Assembly (NCBI GenBank): GCA_037127315.1
Contig: JBBBDQ010001922.1
Span: forward strand, 1,477,001 to 1,541,000
Direction: 5' to 3'
Source of the DNA: Ascarosepion bandense
Lineage: Eukaryota; Mollusca; Cephalopoda; Sepiida; Sepiidae
DNA length: 64,000 bases
How positions within the stretch are numbered: the stretch's first letter is position 1; each line of letters starts with the position of its first letter. The notes under the pieces are model-generated. The model had not been told where the DNA came from. It saw only the letters and a program-made list of their open reading frames with translations, and did no database searches. The position numbers and the translations under genes are program-made. This document shows positions 53,033 through 62,570 of the stretch, one piece after another.

Positions 53033-53829
53033 TAGGACTCTGATTTCGAGCAGAGAGGAACCCAAACTGGATTATGCCAAAGTGTAGAGTCTCGTGTGGG
53101 TTAAATAGAAAAAAACCGATCCCACTTATGCGATGTCTATGGGCAATTATTGTTGGAACTCACACGCTTGAAATGTCCCACATATCGGCCATGTACCACA
53201 TCCTCTCTTTGTGGTAAAAACCGTGTCAGAAAAAAAAAGCGATAGAATTCCGACAGTCTACTGACAGGTTCGCAATTGTCAAGTTATTTATCTTCAAGCA
53301 GGGTACAACAACGTCCGTAGACAGTGACCCGACTGAGGAAAATAGACAATGAAAAATACCCGAACTCGTAGTTGCGGGGGTTGGGTAAATTTTGACCCTT
53401 GACCTTAGTGTACGCGCTCGGGGTCCCCACATTAAACGAGACCTTGTGTCACATCTAGTCGCAGCGGGAAGATTTTGGTAAATACCCAGAGAAGTAGACA
53501 GGAGTTATTGGGATCTAGCAGGAAGCGAGCTTCGTTCTTGACTCAAGTATTCAGCAAGACTACTTCGATCTCGTTTCCAATAGCCGTCAAGCGAGACCAT
53601 TTCACACGTCAAACTTTCCAATGCAAGCTAGGACGCAGGCAAAAGAATTTTAACTACCATACAGACTCCACTTCGGTTCTTGATAATAACTACAAAAGGC
53701 GAAAGTAAATATAAACTTTAGACAATTTATCCACAATCTAATACTGAATACCTTATCCAAAACTTGAGATAAAAAAGAAGAATAAAAATATTAGACGAGC
53801 CTTGTCAGTTTTTGTAATCAAACATTTTC

Positions 53830-53833
<4 letters not shown>
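53033..53833. other. No recognised feature
   Basis: Less AT-rich than its surroundings (53100-53650) but with no coding frame or repeat that I recognise. Confidence 0.35.

Positions 53834-53876
<43 letters not shown>
53834..53876. repeat. (TA)n microsatellite
   Basis: About 21 TA units. Confidence 0.95.
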
Positions 53877-53880
<4 letters not shown>

Positions 53881-54117
53881 CATTTCACCAGTACACAGTT
53901 GTATTAAAAAGTGTTCAATACGTTTATATTGTAAAACATTTGATTATTTTTCATTTGGAAATGGGTTGTTTCCTTAATCTAAGTTTCAAACTTTTGCTCG
54001 AACAAGGATTTTTGTGAACGCGTGACTGAAATTTTCAAACAACCGAAAGATTTTCAATATTAACAAGAAATTATTTAATGATCCTACAACACTTTCATCC
54101 ATGTTTATATATATATA
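53877..54117. other. No recognised feature
   Basis: AT-rich spacer. Confidence 0.4.
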
Positions 54118-54906
54118 TTAATCGTTTCATCTCAAGCAAGCTGGTACCACTACTGATGTGCAGGTGGCTACATAAGAGAGTTAAACTTTTAGGCAGGAGG
54201 CGGTGAGTGAAGAGAAGGACGAACCAGCTAGAGACGGATGTGAACACAGGAGTGAAGACAGTTGCGAAGGTAGAGAAAGGAAAAGAACAAGGTACACGGG
54301 ATGATGTAGAAAGAACGAGGGAAGGACTGGAGTCAAGTGGAAAAGAAACGGGAAAATATTTTGCTTTTAAATTCCTAGAGGTAAGCAAGGTAAGCAAGTA
54401 TATGGAAAAGAGTTCCACAGGAGGGAAGCACGAGATAGAATCTGCTGGAGTAGAATTGTCGCCTGAATTTGGTTGATCTAACTCTAAAAGCGTTGGATCT
54501 TGTTAGTCTGGTTCCCTGAGTAAATTATTGTGGATGGGGGCACCAGTGAGAGCAGAAGCCATTAGTATATTCATGGATGAGACAGAAGAAAGCCACCTCC
54601 CGCCGTTGAGAATGTGGGTGGAGTCGAGATGCCAGGTCGAGACCAATTGCATTACAGATTCTCCTTTGGAGCCTGTCGGGAACACTGAGACGAACAGCAG
54701 GGGCGCTTGCCCAAATATAACAACAATATTCCAGGCATGGTCGGATGGTTAATTTGTATATGCGCTAGATGAATTCAGGCGGAAAAGCCTTCTTGGCCCG
54801 ACACACTGACCCAACCTTCCTAGCAGTGGATTTAGCTATTGATTCAACGTAATGATTCCACTTGATGTCGGAAGATAGGGTAAGGCCAAGGAGGAGCAGT
54901 GTATTG

Positions 54907-54912
<6 letters not shown>
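54118..54912 (-). pseudogene. LINE-B 3' half, antisense
   Basis: The 3' end at left (TCATCTCAAGCAAGC), then on the minus strand blocks equivalent to FRLWNSLP, FTQGTRLTRSNAF-like sequence and a region with EPDRLQRRICNAIGLDLASR-like words, up to [19 protein letters not shown] and ARKVGSVCRAKKAF. Frames are interrupted. The right end meets a TA array inside the LLGLTL segment. Confidence 0.7.
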
Positions 54913-54942
<30 letters not shown>

Positions 54943-54952
54943 GTGCACTCAT

Positions 54953-55021
<69 letters not shown>

Positions 55022-55045
55022 CATATCCACACACATATATATATG
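54909..55045. repeat. (TA)n and (CA)n compound microsatellite
   Basis: Two long TA runs separated by CACTCATACACACACATAC, and a CACACAC tail. Confidence 0.95.
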
Positions 55046-55104
55046 TTTAATACAAAGAATTTGTCACTTTAACTGAGAAGGTTCATACTGACATCCAAGT
55101 TTTG

Positions 55105-55545
55105 TGATGTTATGATGTTTTCACTTATCGGGGCTGGATTTCTTGCTGTGGAGTCCCGGTTTTATTTTATTTTTTATAAAAAAGCCCCATTTAATTATTT
55201 TGTGGGATTGATCTTGTTTGCGACAATCTGTTTTTTTTATTGTGCAGTTTTTTTTATTCCTTTTTCATACTTTTTTTCTTGCATTTTCATATTTGCGTGA
55301 GTCCGCTTAAGCGGACACATATTCAATTTAAAGCAGTTAAGCGGACACCCACTCACGCGTACATGAAAAAGCAATAAAGAGGCATTTAAGGAAGGTGTCA
55401 AAAACATAAATAAAAAGAAATAAAAAAAACAACAACCAATCGCAAACTAGACCAATCCCACAAAATATCAAATCACACCGATCTCCTCATAAAAAAGAAG
55501 ACAAAATCCCGACAGAAGAACCATAAAACAAACCCGATGATTAAA
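55105..55545. repeat. Foldback element with central 16-bp palindrome
   Basis: The left part (about 55125-55305) and right part (about 55340-55545) are imperfect inverted copies; for example GTGGGATTGATCTTGTTTGC is answered by GCAAACTAGACCAATCCCAC. Near the centre is the perfect palindrome GTCCGCTTAAGCGGAC, and TTAAGCGGACAC recurs 20 bp on. No transposase; a hydrophobic frame at 55112-55300 is not convincing. Confidence 0.65.
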
Positions 55546-55684
55546 GGCATCATAAGTGGTTTAAACTAATAGATATACATTCCATTCATTTTATAAGGTG
55601 CTCAATACAAATGTTGAGCATTTATGGATATATAGTTATTATAATTGCTATAATAATAGAATATTGAACTCAAAAGCTATCACG

Positions 55685-55711
55685 TTTCGGTGCTCAACGC
55701 ACCATCATCAG
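55685..55711 (-). ncRNA. Hammerhead-like motif D1
   Basis: Minus strand: CTGATGA, T, stem GGTGC/GCACC with loop GTTGA, GAAAC. Clean 5-bp stem and full core; one unpaired base between core and stem as in the other families. Confidence 0.42.
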
Positions 55712-55750
55712 GCAGAGACATCCTGTTCACTTTCGGGATCATTTCACTAC

Positions 55751-55777
55751 CTGATGATGGTGCATTGAGCATCGAAA
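55751..55777 (+). ncRNA. Hammerhead-like motif D2
   Basis: CTGATGA, T, stem GGTGC/GCATC (one G-U pair) with loop ATTGA, GAAAC. The two changes relative to D1 leave the stem pairable. Confidence 0.42.
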
Positions 55778-55814
55778 CTTGATAGCTTTTGAGTTGCAAT
55801 ATTCTATTATTATG

Positions 55815-55818
55815 TCAA

Positions 55819-55858
<40 letters not shown>
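55815..55858. repeat. (TATC)n microsatellite
   Basis: About 11 units next to the inverted pair. Confidence 0.95.
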
Positions 55859-56294
55859 ATAATATTGATGGTAATGCCTTAAATATTGAAAATCGTTTAA
55901 CTACCGGGGAAGCAAATTCAAAAGTTCCTTCTGTCTTCATGATGAGAACATAGAGTTGGCAGAGTAATTTCCCTGCAAGGCATAATGTGTACCTAGATGA
56001 GCCAATTAGTACTCTCTTTTACGGTTCTGAGTCCTGCCTTTCTCACCGGAACTTGATGTCTTTAATAAGTGGTTCCGTCATACAATTTAGATTCATTTGA
56101 TTTATTCAATTGACCATTCATTAATGCCAAAGTTTTATTGTGAACTTTGGTAATTTTTTACCCCCCAAAATGTAATGCTCATCATTTTCCTCAAATAATA
56201 GCAAATTTAATTATTAATTTATTTTACTATGAAGATGTATTGCTGACATGTCTTTCTTGTGTATTTTTACTATTTACACTATTCGAACTATTGT
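55859..56294. other. No recognised feature
   Basis: AT-rich unclassified sequence. Confidence 0.4.
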
Positions 56295-56410
56295 CCCCAT
56301 CTTCATTGTTATATTCACGAAGTTTCGGCTGTTGTACAGTCCGGATTTCTTCAGGTATACGTTGGAATTTCGAATCAAACCCTATATTTCGTCTACCGGG
56401 GGAATTCTAG
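56295..56410 (-). mobile_element. Penelope-like pLTR-type block, antisense
   Basis: Minus strand: GGGTTTGATTCGAAATTCC, the motif CTGAAGA, stem TCCGGACTGT..ACAGCC, GAAAC, then TTCGTGAATATAACAATG. Matches 7768-7835 and 35463-35575. Confidence 0.5.
56323..56354 (-). ncRNA. Hammerhead-like motif A2
   Basis: Minus strand: CTGAAGA, AATCCGG, loop, GCCGAAAC. The core is complete, but the stem pairs less well than in A1. Confidence 0.33.
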
Positions 56411-56505
56411 TTTCTCGTGCAATATCTTTTCTGGATATCTCAGATTCAGTTATTTCTCTCTAGTAAATCAACTCTCCAAGATATTGTTTACCTCTGTAGC
56501 CATGT

Positions 56506-56811
56506 ATGGAACTCACAACTCTTTGGGTTGAGTCTCTCGATTACTTCGGAGCGCGCTTTTATCTACTAGTCCCTGTTTATGATATTTGTTTTATAAATTT
56601 AATGTCTCGGAAACCTTTTTATTTTAATCAGAGCTCATATTGCGACTCTGTTATTGATTTCCTCCAGCACTCTGTATTACTGGTTCCCATATTGAATACA
56701 TTTCTATGCTTGGCTGACTTAAAAGATATTTGTGGCCGAGCATATGCGCTGATTCCTAAAGATTTCGTACTTTCTAGTGATGTTCTCTCTTATTTCAAAC
56801 TTATCCCATAA
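56506..56811 (+). other. Unassigned 101-codon ORF
   Basis: Open from MELTTLWVESLDYFGARFYL to YALIPKDFVLSSDVLSYFKL. It has no repeats and no known domain that I can see. It lies between PLE-like and E-type remnants, so it may be part of a transposon. No splice or promoter evidence. Listed only because it is among the few ORFs of normal composition in the window. Confidence 0.15.
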
Positions 56812-57002
56812 AGTGAGGTAATCTTCTTTTTCTCCCCATATATGGTCAGCCACGCCTGATTTTCTATTTTCTCTCGTGCCACGACTTTACGGTGTTCCTG
56901 CTGTCCTTTCCACTCGCTCCAATCAAGGACAGGGACTATTTCCCATCTAAGCCATATAGGCAGTTGTTACAACTTTATAGCAAGCTACCTCATTTGTAGG
57001 AT

Positions 57003-57108
57003 GAAACTGGGCACAGTAGCAATTAAGAGGTGATTCTCCACTCCTCAAAGTATCCCGATCGGAGGCCTTGCTGCTGGATGTAGTTTATCGTCATACCCTG
57101 GACGATCA
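57003..57108. mobile_element. Element E 3' fragment (E3)
   Basis: CAGTAGCAATTAAGAGGTGA, GGAGGCCTTGCTGCTGGATG and ATACCCTGGACGATCATAC match the last ~105 bp of 23513-24001 and 50126-50650. Confidence 0.7.
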
Positions 57109-57114
57109 TACAAT

Positions 57115-57172
57115 CTTGAATTCAATATATGCAATATTAATATATGCAATATTAATATATGCAATATTAATG
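57115..57172. repeat. ATATATGCAATATTA three-copy tandem
   Basis: Three near-perfect 17-bp units. Confidence 0.85.
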
Positions 57173-57360
57173 TGCGCCCAAAGTGCGACATAGAAAGCAC
57201 AGAGCCATTCCTAATGTGATCGCATATGTTAGTCATGTGGCATGAATCTAGAATGAAAATATGGCAGAAATTCTCATAAATAGCCAACTTCCTCTCAAAA
57301 AGTTGGCAAACACCTGTTTCGGAAGGATAAATTAAGCAAAACCTACATTTTATTAACACC

Positions 57361-57717
57361 TGGATGCTGCGGATATCGTGGACTGAGCATGCAAGCAACG
57401 ATGAGGTGTTGGAAAGAATGGCAACAAAAAAGAAATTAATACTGAGCATCAGGAAGAGACAGCTGAAGTTCCTGGGACATGCAATAAGAAAGGAGAGCTT
57501 GGAGAACCTGATACTGACTGGCCAGATAGAGGGAAATAGAGACAGAGGAAAGCAGCGGATAACATATTTGCAGGGCCTGATCAGGTGGATGACAGAATGG
57601 GGGTTGAGAGGTGTAACAGGAGCAAACATACTAAGAGCCACAAGTGATAGGGAGACGTGGAGAACCATGATCGCCTACGTCCTGAAGGGACAGGGCACAT
57701 AGAAGAAGAAGAAGAAT
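57361..57717 (+). pseudogene. RTE LINE C-terminus (cleanest copy)
   Basis: An open frame 57364-57702: MLRISWTEHASNDEVLERMA, RKRQLKFLGHAIRKESLENL, GKQRITYLQGLIRWMTEWGL and AYVLKGQGT followed by TAG. The tail is (GAAGAA)n. It holds the whole region after the RT end without a stop, so it is a young or slowly decayed insertion, but it is truncated at the 5' side and is not functional alone. Confidence 0.82.
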
Positions 57718-58280
57718 CTGTAGTTCTTTGAAGAAGCAGCTTTTGTCAAATGGAGATGTGTGTTTATAAATGTCATAACAATTATTTATTGGACACTCAT
57801 TAAACATCTACGAACGCTGAAGACTGATCCGACATTCCTGTAGCCTTCCCGGGGATGCATTTCCTTGTCCACTTCGTGGAAGGTTGTGTGAAACTGAAAT
57901 TGAACGTAAGAAAGATGTATCAATCATTTCGCAAGCTGATAATTTAATAAGTTCTTTACAAACAAACATATGTTTTTTCAAGATAAATTTTATATCCATT
58001 GAAAGCAATTCGTTGGTTAATCGATAGATTGATTCGTTTTCGACGAACGCAAAGGGAATCGGAATTAGAACCCGAATTGTTAATATTTATCATATAGTCC
58101 GAACATTTTTGATAAAAATATTGATTGGTATCTCTTCTGACACATCAACCATTCTGTCAATATTAACTCACCTCCTGTGAATATTATTGTTTATTGATTT
58201 GTTTTCTACGAATTATCAGGTCTTTTGCATGTTATTTAAATAGATTAAAAATATCCCAATGGTATATGCCAATGTGAATA
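57718..58280. other. No recognised feature
   Basis: AT-rich unclassified sequence. Confidence 0.4.
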
Positions 58281-58284
58281 TAAA

Positions 58285-58360
58285 GATCTCGAACGGATTT
58301 CGAACTTGTCTCACATCCACGTTCCCATTCTCGAACCATTACACCATCTACACATCCAGC
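58285..58360 (-). ncRNA. tRNA-like SINE head (third family)
   Basis: Minus strand: GGATGTGTAGATGGTGTAAT, GGTTCGAGAATGG, GACAAGTTCGAAATCCG. The A box TGGTGTAATGG and B box AGTTCGAAATCC have tRNA spacing. A similar fragment at about 58950-59000 (CTTGTCTTACATGCTGGTTA, CCATTCTCGAACG) suggests a SINE family rather than a tRNA gene. Confidence 0.55.
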
Positions 58361-59270
58361 TAAACATAGGGAAATTATCCATGGAATAACTCACAACTGT
58401 GTGACGTGTGTCGTCCGGCTGTGTGTTGCTGATCCCATCCGGTCACAGAAGCCAATTATGATGAGATCCGGAACATGAGTCAGGGTTTATGCTGACGACA
58501 CGGCACTAGTTATGACGACGGTCTCGGGTCGCTAGTCAGGATGGTCTCGTCACAGTAGCTGGTGTTCGAGTAGTCTCTTACAACGATGAACTTCCCTACC
58601 CACGCTGGGAATTCTGATCCAAGGAAGTCACACCGAAATCTTGCTATCTGCATCTTTACCACGTCGAACCAGGCCGGACGCGCGCGTAAATTTGGTTAGC
58701 AAAAAAAAAAAATAAAATAAAAAATAAAAAAATAAATAAAATAAAATAAAATACAGCACCAAAAAAAAAAAAAAACAATTTCGAAGACGCCTGGATAAGT
58801 TGCGGAAAAAACTTAATACGTATAAAACAATAATTAGCAACAGAAACAGAATATAATAGTCGTCAAATTTTTATTTTCACAACGGAGCGAAAGTTTTCGT
58901 TTGATAATAATCGGAGCTTTCAGTTTTCTAAATTTTTAAAAAGTCTTTTAAGAACTTGTCTTACATGCTGGTTACCATTCTCGAACGCTATTTTATGGTA
59001 AATCGGGTGTCTGGGCCTATTTCAGGTGAACCATCATCAGCTTCCATCTTTATTGTACAGAAGATTTTACACGAATATATATATATATATATATATATAT
59101 ATTACTCAGCCGAGCCTCAGTTTTAGGTGAGAAATCGTGCGTGGGTGTTCCAGATGAATCAAGTGCATAGTTGAAAGAGAATTTGCGAGCAAAGTACTCA
59201 ACCTTATCCGCAGAGGATGTGAACAGTTATCTTTTACAGCAGCCGCCCATTCAAGCTTATCGTATATTAC
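58361..59270. other. Unclassified, with A/AT-rich runs
   Basis: Includes a (TAAAA)n-like stretch near 58699-58776, the second tRNA-like fragment (58950-59000) and a (TA)n at 59077-59102. No gene. Confidence 0.4.
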
Positions 59271-59274
59271 CGTT

Positions 59275-59305
59275 GTTTTGAAGTGATATGGCCGTAAGCT
59301 ACGGA
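59275..59305 (-). pseudogene. 5S rRNA 5'-end fragment
   Basis: Minus strand GCTTACGGCCATATCAC followed by TTCAAAAC, matching the first ~25 bases of the 5S copy at 59769-59887. Too short for certainty. Confidence 0.4.
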
Positions 59306-59339
59306 GAACAAAGAAGGATGAAAATTAACTCCCAGGAAC

Positions 59340-59392
59340 AACAAATTATGGAGAGTCATGATAGCCCTTATCCTGAATGAAGAAAATTGAAA
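59340..59392 (+). mobile_element. RTE-like 3' end fragment
   Basis: TATGGAGAGTCATGATAGCC and TTATCCTGAATGAAGAAAA resemble the RTE end; short. A similar end occurs at 61706-61760 and 62470-62520. Confidence 0.4.
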
Positions 59393-59608
59393 GATTTACT
59401 CTGAGTTGTTGGTTGTCTTGTTTTTATGGCCTATCAACCTCGGCAGGTCATTTATTGCCAACTAAATTTTTATTTATTTATTTTCTTTCAACAACTTATT
59501 GTTGTTTTTATATATGTTTTGTGTCTAGTAATACTTTTTTCTTTTCGAGTATCAAGATTCATTGGGATTTGTTTTTAAGGGCAGGGTCCCCAAGTCCTAC
59601 CTTTGTTA

Positions 59609-59757
59609 TTTAACCCATAACTGGATGGAAGAGACGGATTAATACCTTTCCCAAGGGTACCAGTGCTTAAGTGAATGCGGGGTATTCAACTGGAATTCGA
59701 ACTCGGCTCACCGATTTCTCTGTACGAGCCGATATCCACTGCACCACAACGCACATC
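59609..59757 (-). mobile_element. SINE-1, head and first body part, antisense
   Basis: Tandem with the 5S copy: ACCCATAACTGGATGG, TACCTTTCCCAAGGGTA, then the tRNA-like head (GAATTCGAACTC, CCACTGCACCACAACGCACA). Confidence 0.85.
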
Positions 59758-59768
59758 TGTCACTATAC

Positions 59769-59887
59769 GCTTACAGCACCTGGTATTCCCAAGCGGTCAC
59801 CCATCTAAATACTGACCAGGCTCAACGTTGCTTAACTTCGGTGATCGAGCGAGAACCGGTGTATTCAACGTGATATGGCCGTAAGCC
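59769..59887 (-). rRNA. 5S rRNA copy (near complete, probably pseudogene)
   Basis: On the minus strand, about 119 nt: GCTTACGGCCATATCACGTT, GAATACACCGGTTCTCG, TCGATCACCGAAGTTAAGCA, ACGTTGAGCCTGGTCAGTAT, GATGGGTGACCGCTTGGGAA and TACCAGGTGCTGTAAGC. It follows the animal 5S sequence from end to end. Several differences from the usual sequence are C-to-T or G-to-A changes (GAGCC, TATTTAG, CGCTTGG), including within the internal control region, so it is likely an inactive dispersed copy. It lies between two SINE-1 copies pointing away from it. Confidence 0.85.
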
Positions 59888-59930
59888 ACTTTACTGTGAG
59901 AAGCAAGAAAAAAAAAACGATTATGACAAG

Positions 59931-60214
59931 TTGGGGTGCAGTGGATATCGGCTCGGAACGAGAAATCAGCGAGCCGAGTTCGAATTCTAATTGAATTCGT
60001 TGTATTCACTTACGCACAAATACTCTTGGGAAAGGTATTAATCCGTCTCTTCCCTCCAGTTATGGGTTAAATGGCATGAAAGATCGGGTTTTACAGCTAT
60101 CGAAGAAAGTAATGGCAAAATACTGCGAGAAAATTTGCTGTCCGGTCAGGCATGTCTCGAAAGAGACATGGTCGCCTAATCGTATATCATTTATGGCACT
60201 TAACTGTCTGAATG
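59931..60214 (+). mobile_element. SINE-1
   Basis: Head with GGGGTGCAGTGG and GAGTTCGAATTCT; body with a short deletion after GATCGGGTTTTACAGC; hairpin loop GAAA (60151-60170); end GCACTTAACTGTCTGA. Confidence 0.87.
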
Positions 60215-60396
60215 CCTAAAAAGCCGAAAGAAAACATGCTAAAAAGAAAAAAAAAACGGAAAAAGTTTAAGTAGAAGACAGGGAAAATTTTCCAGCGTGA
60301 TCAGTTTCCAAAAATTGGTACTTCAGTGACCAAACATGTTGCTACCTGTATATCCAAAGTTGCAGTGCCTGGTATTCCCACACAGTCACCCATCTA

Positions 60397-61218
60397 CATT
60401 ACCGACTATAATTATTAGGCCACCCCAGTGTTTACAAAAAATTTCATACTATTTTTTAGTATTTATTTCCAAGTGAATAATTAGGAAAATCTTGAAGCAG
60501 TGGAAATGTGGTTCTACAGGAGGATGCTGCGAATATCATGGACCGAGCATGTGAGCAATGATGAGATGTTGGAAAGAATGGCAACGAAAAGGAAATTCCT
60601 AGTGAGCATCGGGAAGAGATAGCTGAAGTTCCTGGGACATGCAATGAGGAAGGAGGGCTTGGAGAACCTGATATTAACAGGCCAGATAGAGGGAAAAAGA
60701 GACAGGGGAAAGCAGTGGATAACATATTTGAAGGACCTAATCAGGTGGATGATGGAACGAGGGTTGCATGGTGCAACAGGAGAAAGCGTGCTATGAGCCA
60801 CCAGGGATAGGAAGATGTGGAAAGCCATGATCGTCTTCGTCCTAAAAGAACAAGGCACATAGAAGAAGAAGAAGAAGAAGAAGAAGAAGAAGAAGAAGAA
60901 GAAGAAGAATTATAAATGAAAATAGAATGTTTCTTTTGTTAATATTGCACAATAACATGTGCATCAAATGAGTTTATAAATATTTAGTAATTACCTATAT
61001 TGTAGTTTCATCAATGAAAGAATGAAGAAAATTTAGGGTCATTCAAACGAGTTCATCTTTGCTTTCTTGCCTTGTAAAATTTGCACAGTAATAATAACAA
61101 AAGAACCATTCTATTTTCATTTAGAATTATCCACTTGTCAATAAATACTAAAAATAGTATTAAATACACCCTTTCTTTTAAAAAAACTTGAGTGGCCTAA
61201 TAATTATGGCCGGTCGTG
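60397..61218. mobile_element. Tc1-type MITE inserted in 5S, itself split by RTE
   Basis: Left end CATTACCGACTATAATTATT, right end (reversed) CACGACCGGCCATAATTATT; TA on both sides (60395-60396, 61219-61220). Without the RTE insert it is about 393 bp, like the other copies. Confidence 0.85.
60484..60907 (+). pseudogene. RTE LINE 3' end inserted in the MITE
   Basis: AGCAGTGGAAATGTGGTTCT, GAGGATGCTGCGAATATCAT, through QLKFLGH-like and LENLILTGQ words to AAGGCACATAG and a ~55-bp GAA tail. Target duplication AATTA at 60479-60483 and 60908-60912. Frames have an early stop. Confidence 0.85.
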
Positions 61219-61289
61219 TAGGTACTGTAGGTTTCTTAAGTCCGGTGTTCGCACGGGAACCGGTGTTTCAACGTGATGGGCCATAAACC

Positions 61290-61633
61290 TTATATGAAAA
61301 CCGTTTTTCCTTCCAAAAACATACATTCTATTACAATTCTTTGCCGACTGTATATGGCGAGCCAGTTTGAAATGGGTTTATGGCGAGGAATAAGGTAACT
61401 ATACAATTTTTCCTTCGGCTTTACATGCTTGGATGTAACTTAAAAAAGTGAACCCTGATTAATATGTGTTCTTACTGTAACGATTATTGGCGAGTTTTAG
61501 TCTGGTGCATTCACTTTCACACAAATGTCCTTGGAAGACGCATGACATTATCTCTTCTCTCTCTTTCTAGGTATTGCTTATATAGCAATGTAGTCTAGGC
61601 TCTCCTGCCTTGACTGGCAGCTAATATTACAGA
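61290..61633. other. No recognised feature
   Basis: Unclassified spacer after the 5S pseudogene. Confidence 0.4.
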
Positions 61634-61790
61634 ATGCAAAAATCTTGAAAAAGACATGAAACAAACCCATTATCTTTTTTAAGAATTCATGCCAATTCAC
61701 AACTAAGTAAAGAACGCTGTGGAGATACATGATCGCCTACACCATGAATGAAAATGATATTTAATAAACGTAAGATGTACTGGGCTCAAG
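61634..61790 (+). repeat. ~150-bp direct repeat, left copy
   Basis: AAAAATCTTGAAAAAGACAT, CAAACCCATT, CATGCCAATTCA, AACTAAGTAAAGAA, TGTGGAGATACATGATCGCC, AATAAACGTAA. The right copy at 62408-62570 shares these blocks. They bracket the Gypsy-like LTR. Confidence 0.75.
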
Positions 61791-61793
61791 ACT

Positions 61794-62193
61794 TGTGTGT
61801 GTTATAGGAAAACACACCTATTCCTCAGATAATGGACTCTCCCTCCTATATTAATGTTATTATGAAACCCACCTATTCCTCAGAAAATGGACTCTCCCTC
61901 CTATATTAATAAGAGTTAACAGAAAGTTAACTCTATAAGTTCTTGGGAAGTTCATAGGAGTTCTTAGAAGTTCTAGAGAGTTCTTTCTATTGGAGTTCAG
62001 TAGAACTATTAGTTAGTTCCAGTTTGGACATAGTTGGACTAAGGCAGTTGATATTAGTCGGCAGTTAACCGAATACTAAGAAGTCAGCTTTTAGTGGAAG
62101 ATTATCAAGTTCCTAACATTTTGCGTACGTTAAGTCGATTAGCAACCGACATAGCACGATTATAACCCTCAGTGCGAAAACTACTCCACAACA
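61794..62193 (+). mobile_element. Gypsy-like LTR
   Basis: TGTGTGTTATAGGAAAACAC start and CTCCACAACA end, about 400 bp. It has an internal ~42-bp duplication (CCTATTCCTCAGATAATGG and CCTATTCCTCAGAAAATGG). The antisense partner is at 34894-35160. A primer-binding-site-like TGG follows at 62198. Confidence 0.65.
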
Positions 62194-62197
62194 TAAT

Positions 62198-62407
62198 TGG
62201 CGATTGAGGATCTACGAATTCACTCGGGAGAGGAAAGAAAAATTGTTTTTTCTCAAGGCAAAAATCGCCACAACAAAATCGTCATCGATAGAAATTTTGC
62301 GAGGTCAAGCGGAGTAGGAGAGATTTTTTTTCTCTCACGCCAAAGAAATTTGGCAAATAAAGATTACCAGCACGTCAGCTGGCTGAAGAAAATTGCAAAG
62401 TTACAAA
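62198..62407 (+). mobile_element. Primer-binding site and leader of the LTR element
   Basis: TGGCGATTGAGGATC begins five bases after the LTR end, as expected for a tRNA-primed LTR retrotransposon. The leader continues with AAGAAAAATTG and CAAAAATCGCCAC but is cut off by the direct repeat before any gag frame. Confidence 0.55.
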
Positions 62408-62570
62408 TACAAAAATCTTGAAAAAGACATGAAGCAAACCCATTCATGCCAATTCATAACTAAGTAAAGAATGCTGTGGAGATACATGATCGCCTACATC
62501 CTCAATGAAAATGGTATTAAATAAACGTAAATTGTTTAAATAACAAGGTGGACTGGGCTCTAGACTTATA
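62408..62570 (+). repeat. ~150-bp direct repeat, right copy
   Basis: Diverged copy of 61634-61790, including ATGCTGTGGAGATACATGAT and TATTAAATAAACGTAA. Confidence 0.75.

Larger units (their letters stand above)
55660..55812. repeat. Inverted pair of PLE-like segments
   Basis: AATATTGAACTCAAAAGCTA at the left is mirrored by TAGCTTTTGAGTTGCAATAT at the right. Each arm carries a hammerhead-like motif (55685-55711 minus, 55751-55777 plus). The arms are about 50 bp around a ~40-bp loop. Confidence 0.85.
60359..61289 (-). pseudogene. 5S rRNA pseudogene split by a MITE
   Basis: The 3' part (60359-60396, minus strand: TAGATGGGTGACTGTGTGGG, AATACCAGGCACTGC) and the 5' part (61219-61289: GGTTTATGGCCCATCACGTT, GAAACACCGGTTCCC, CACCGGACTTAAG) lie on either side of the MITE at 60397-61218. 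Joined at TA they give a continuous, rather decayed 5S. Confidence 0.75.

Noticed and set aside
55112..55300. Small hydrophobic protein
   Set aside because: Lies in one arm of a foldback; the hydrophobic bias follows from its T-rich strand.
59769..59887. Active 5S rRNA gene
   Set aside because: Substitutions in conserved internal positions, isolation between SINEs and other broken 5S pieces nearby argue for a pseudogene, although activity is not excluded.
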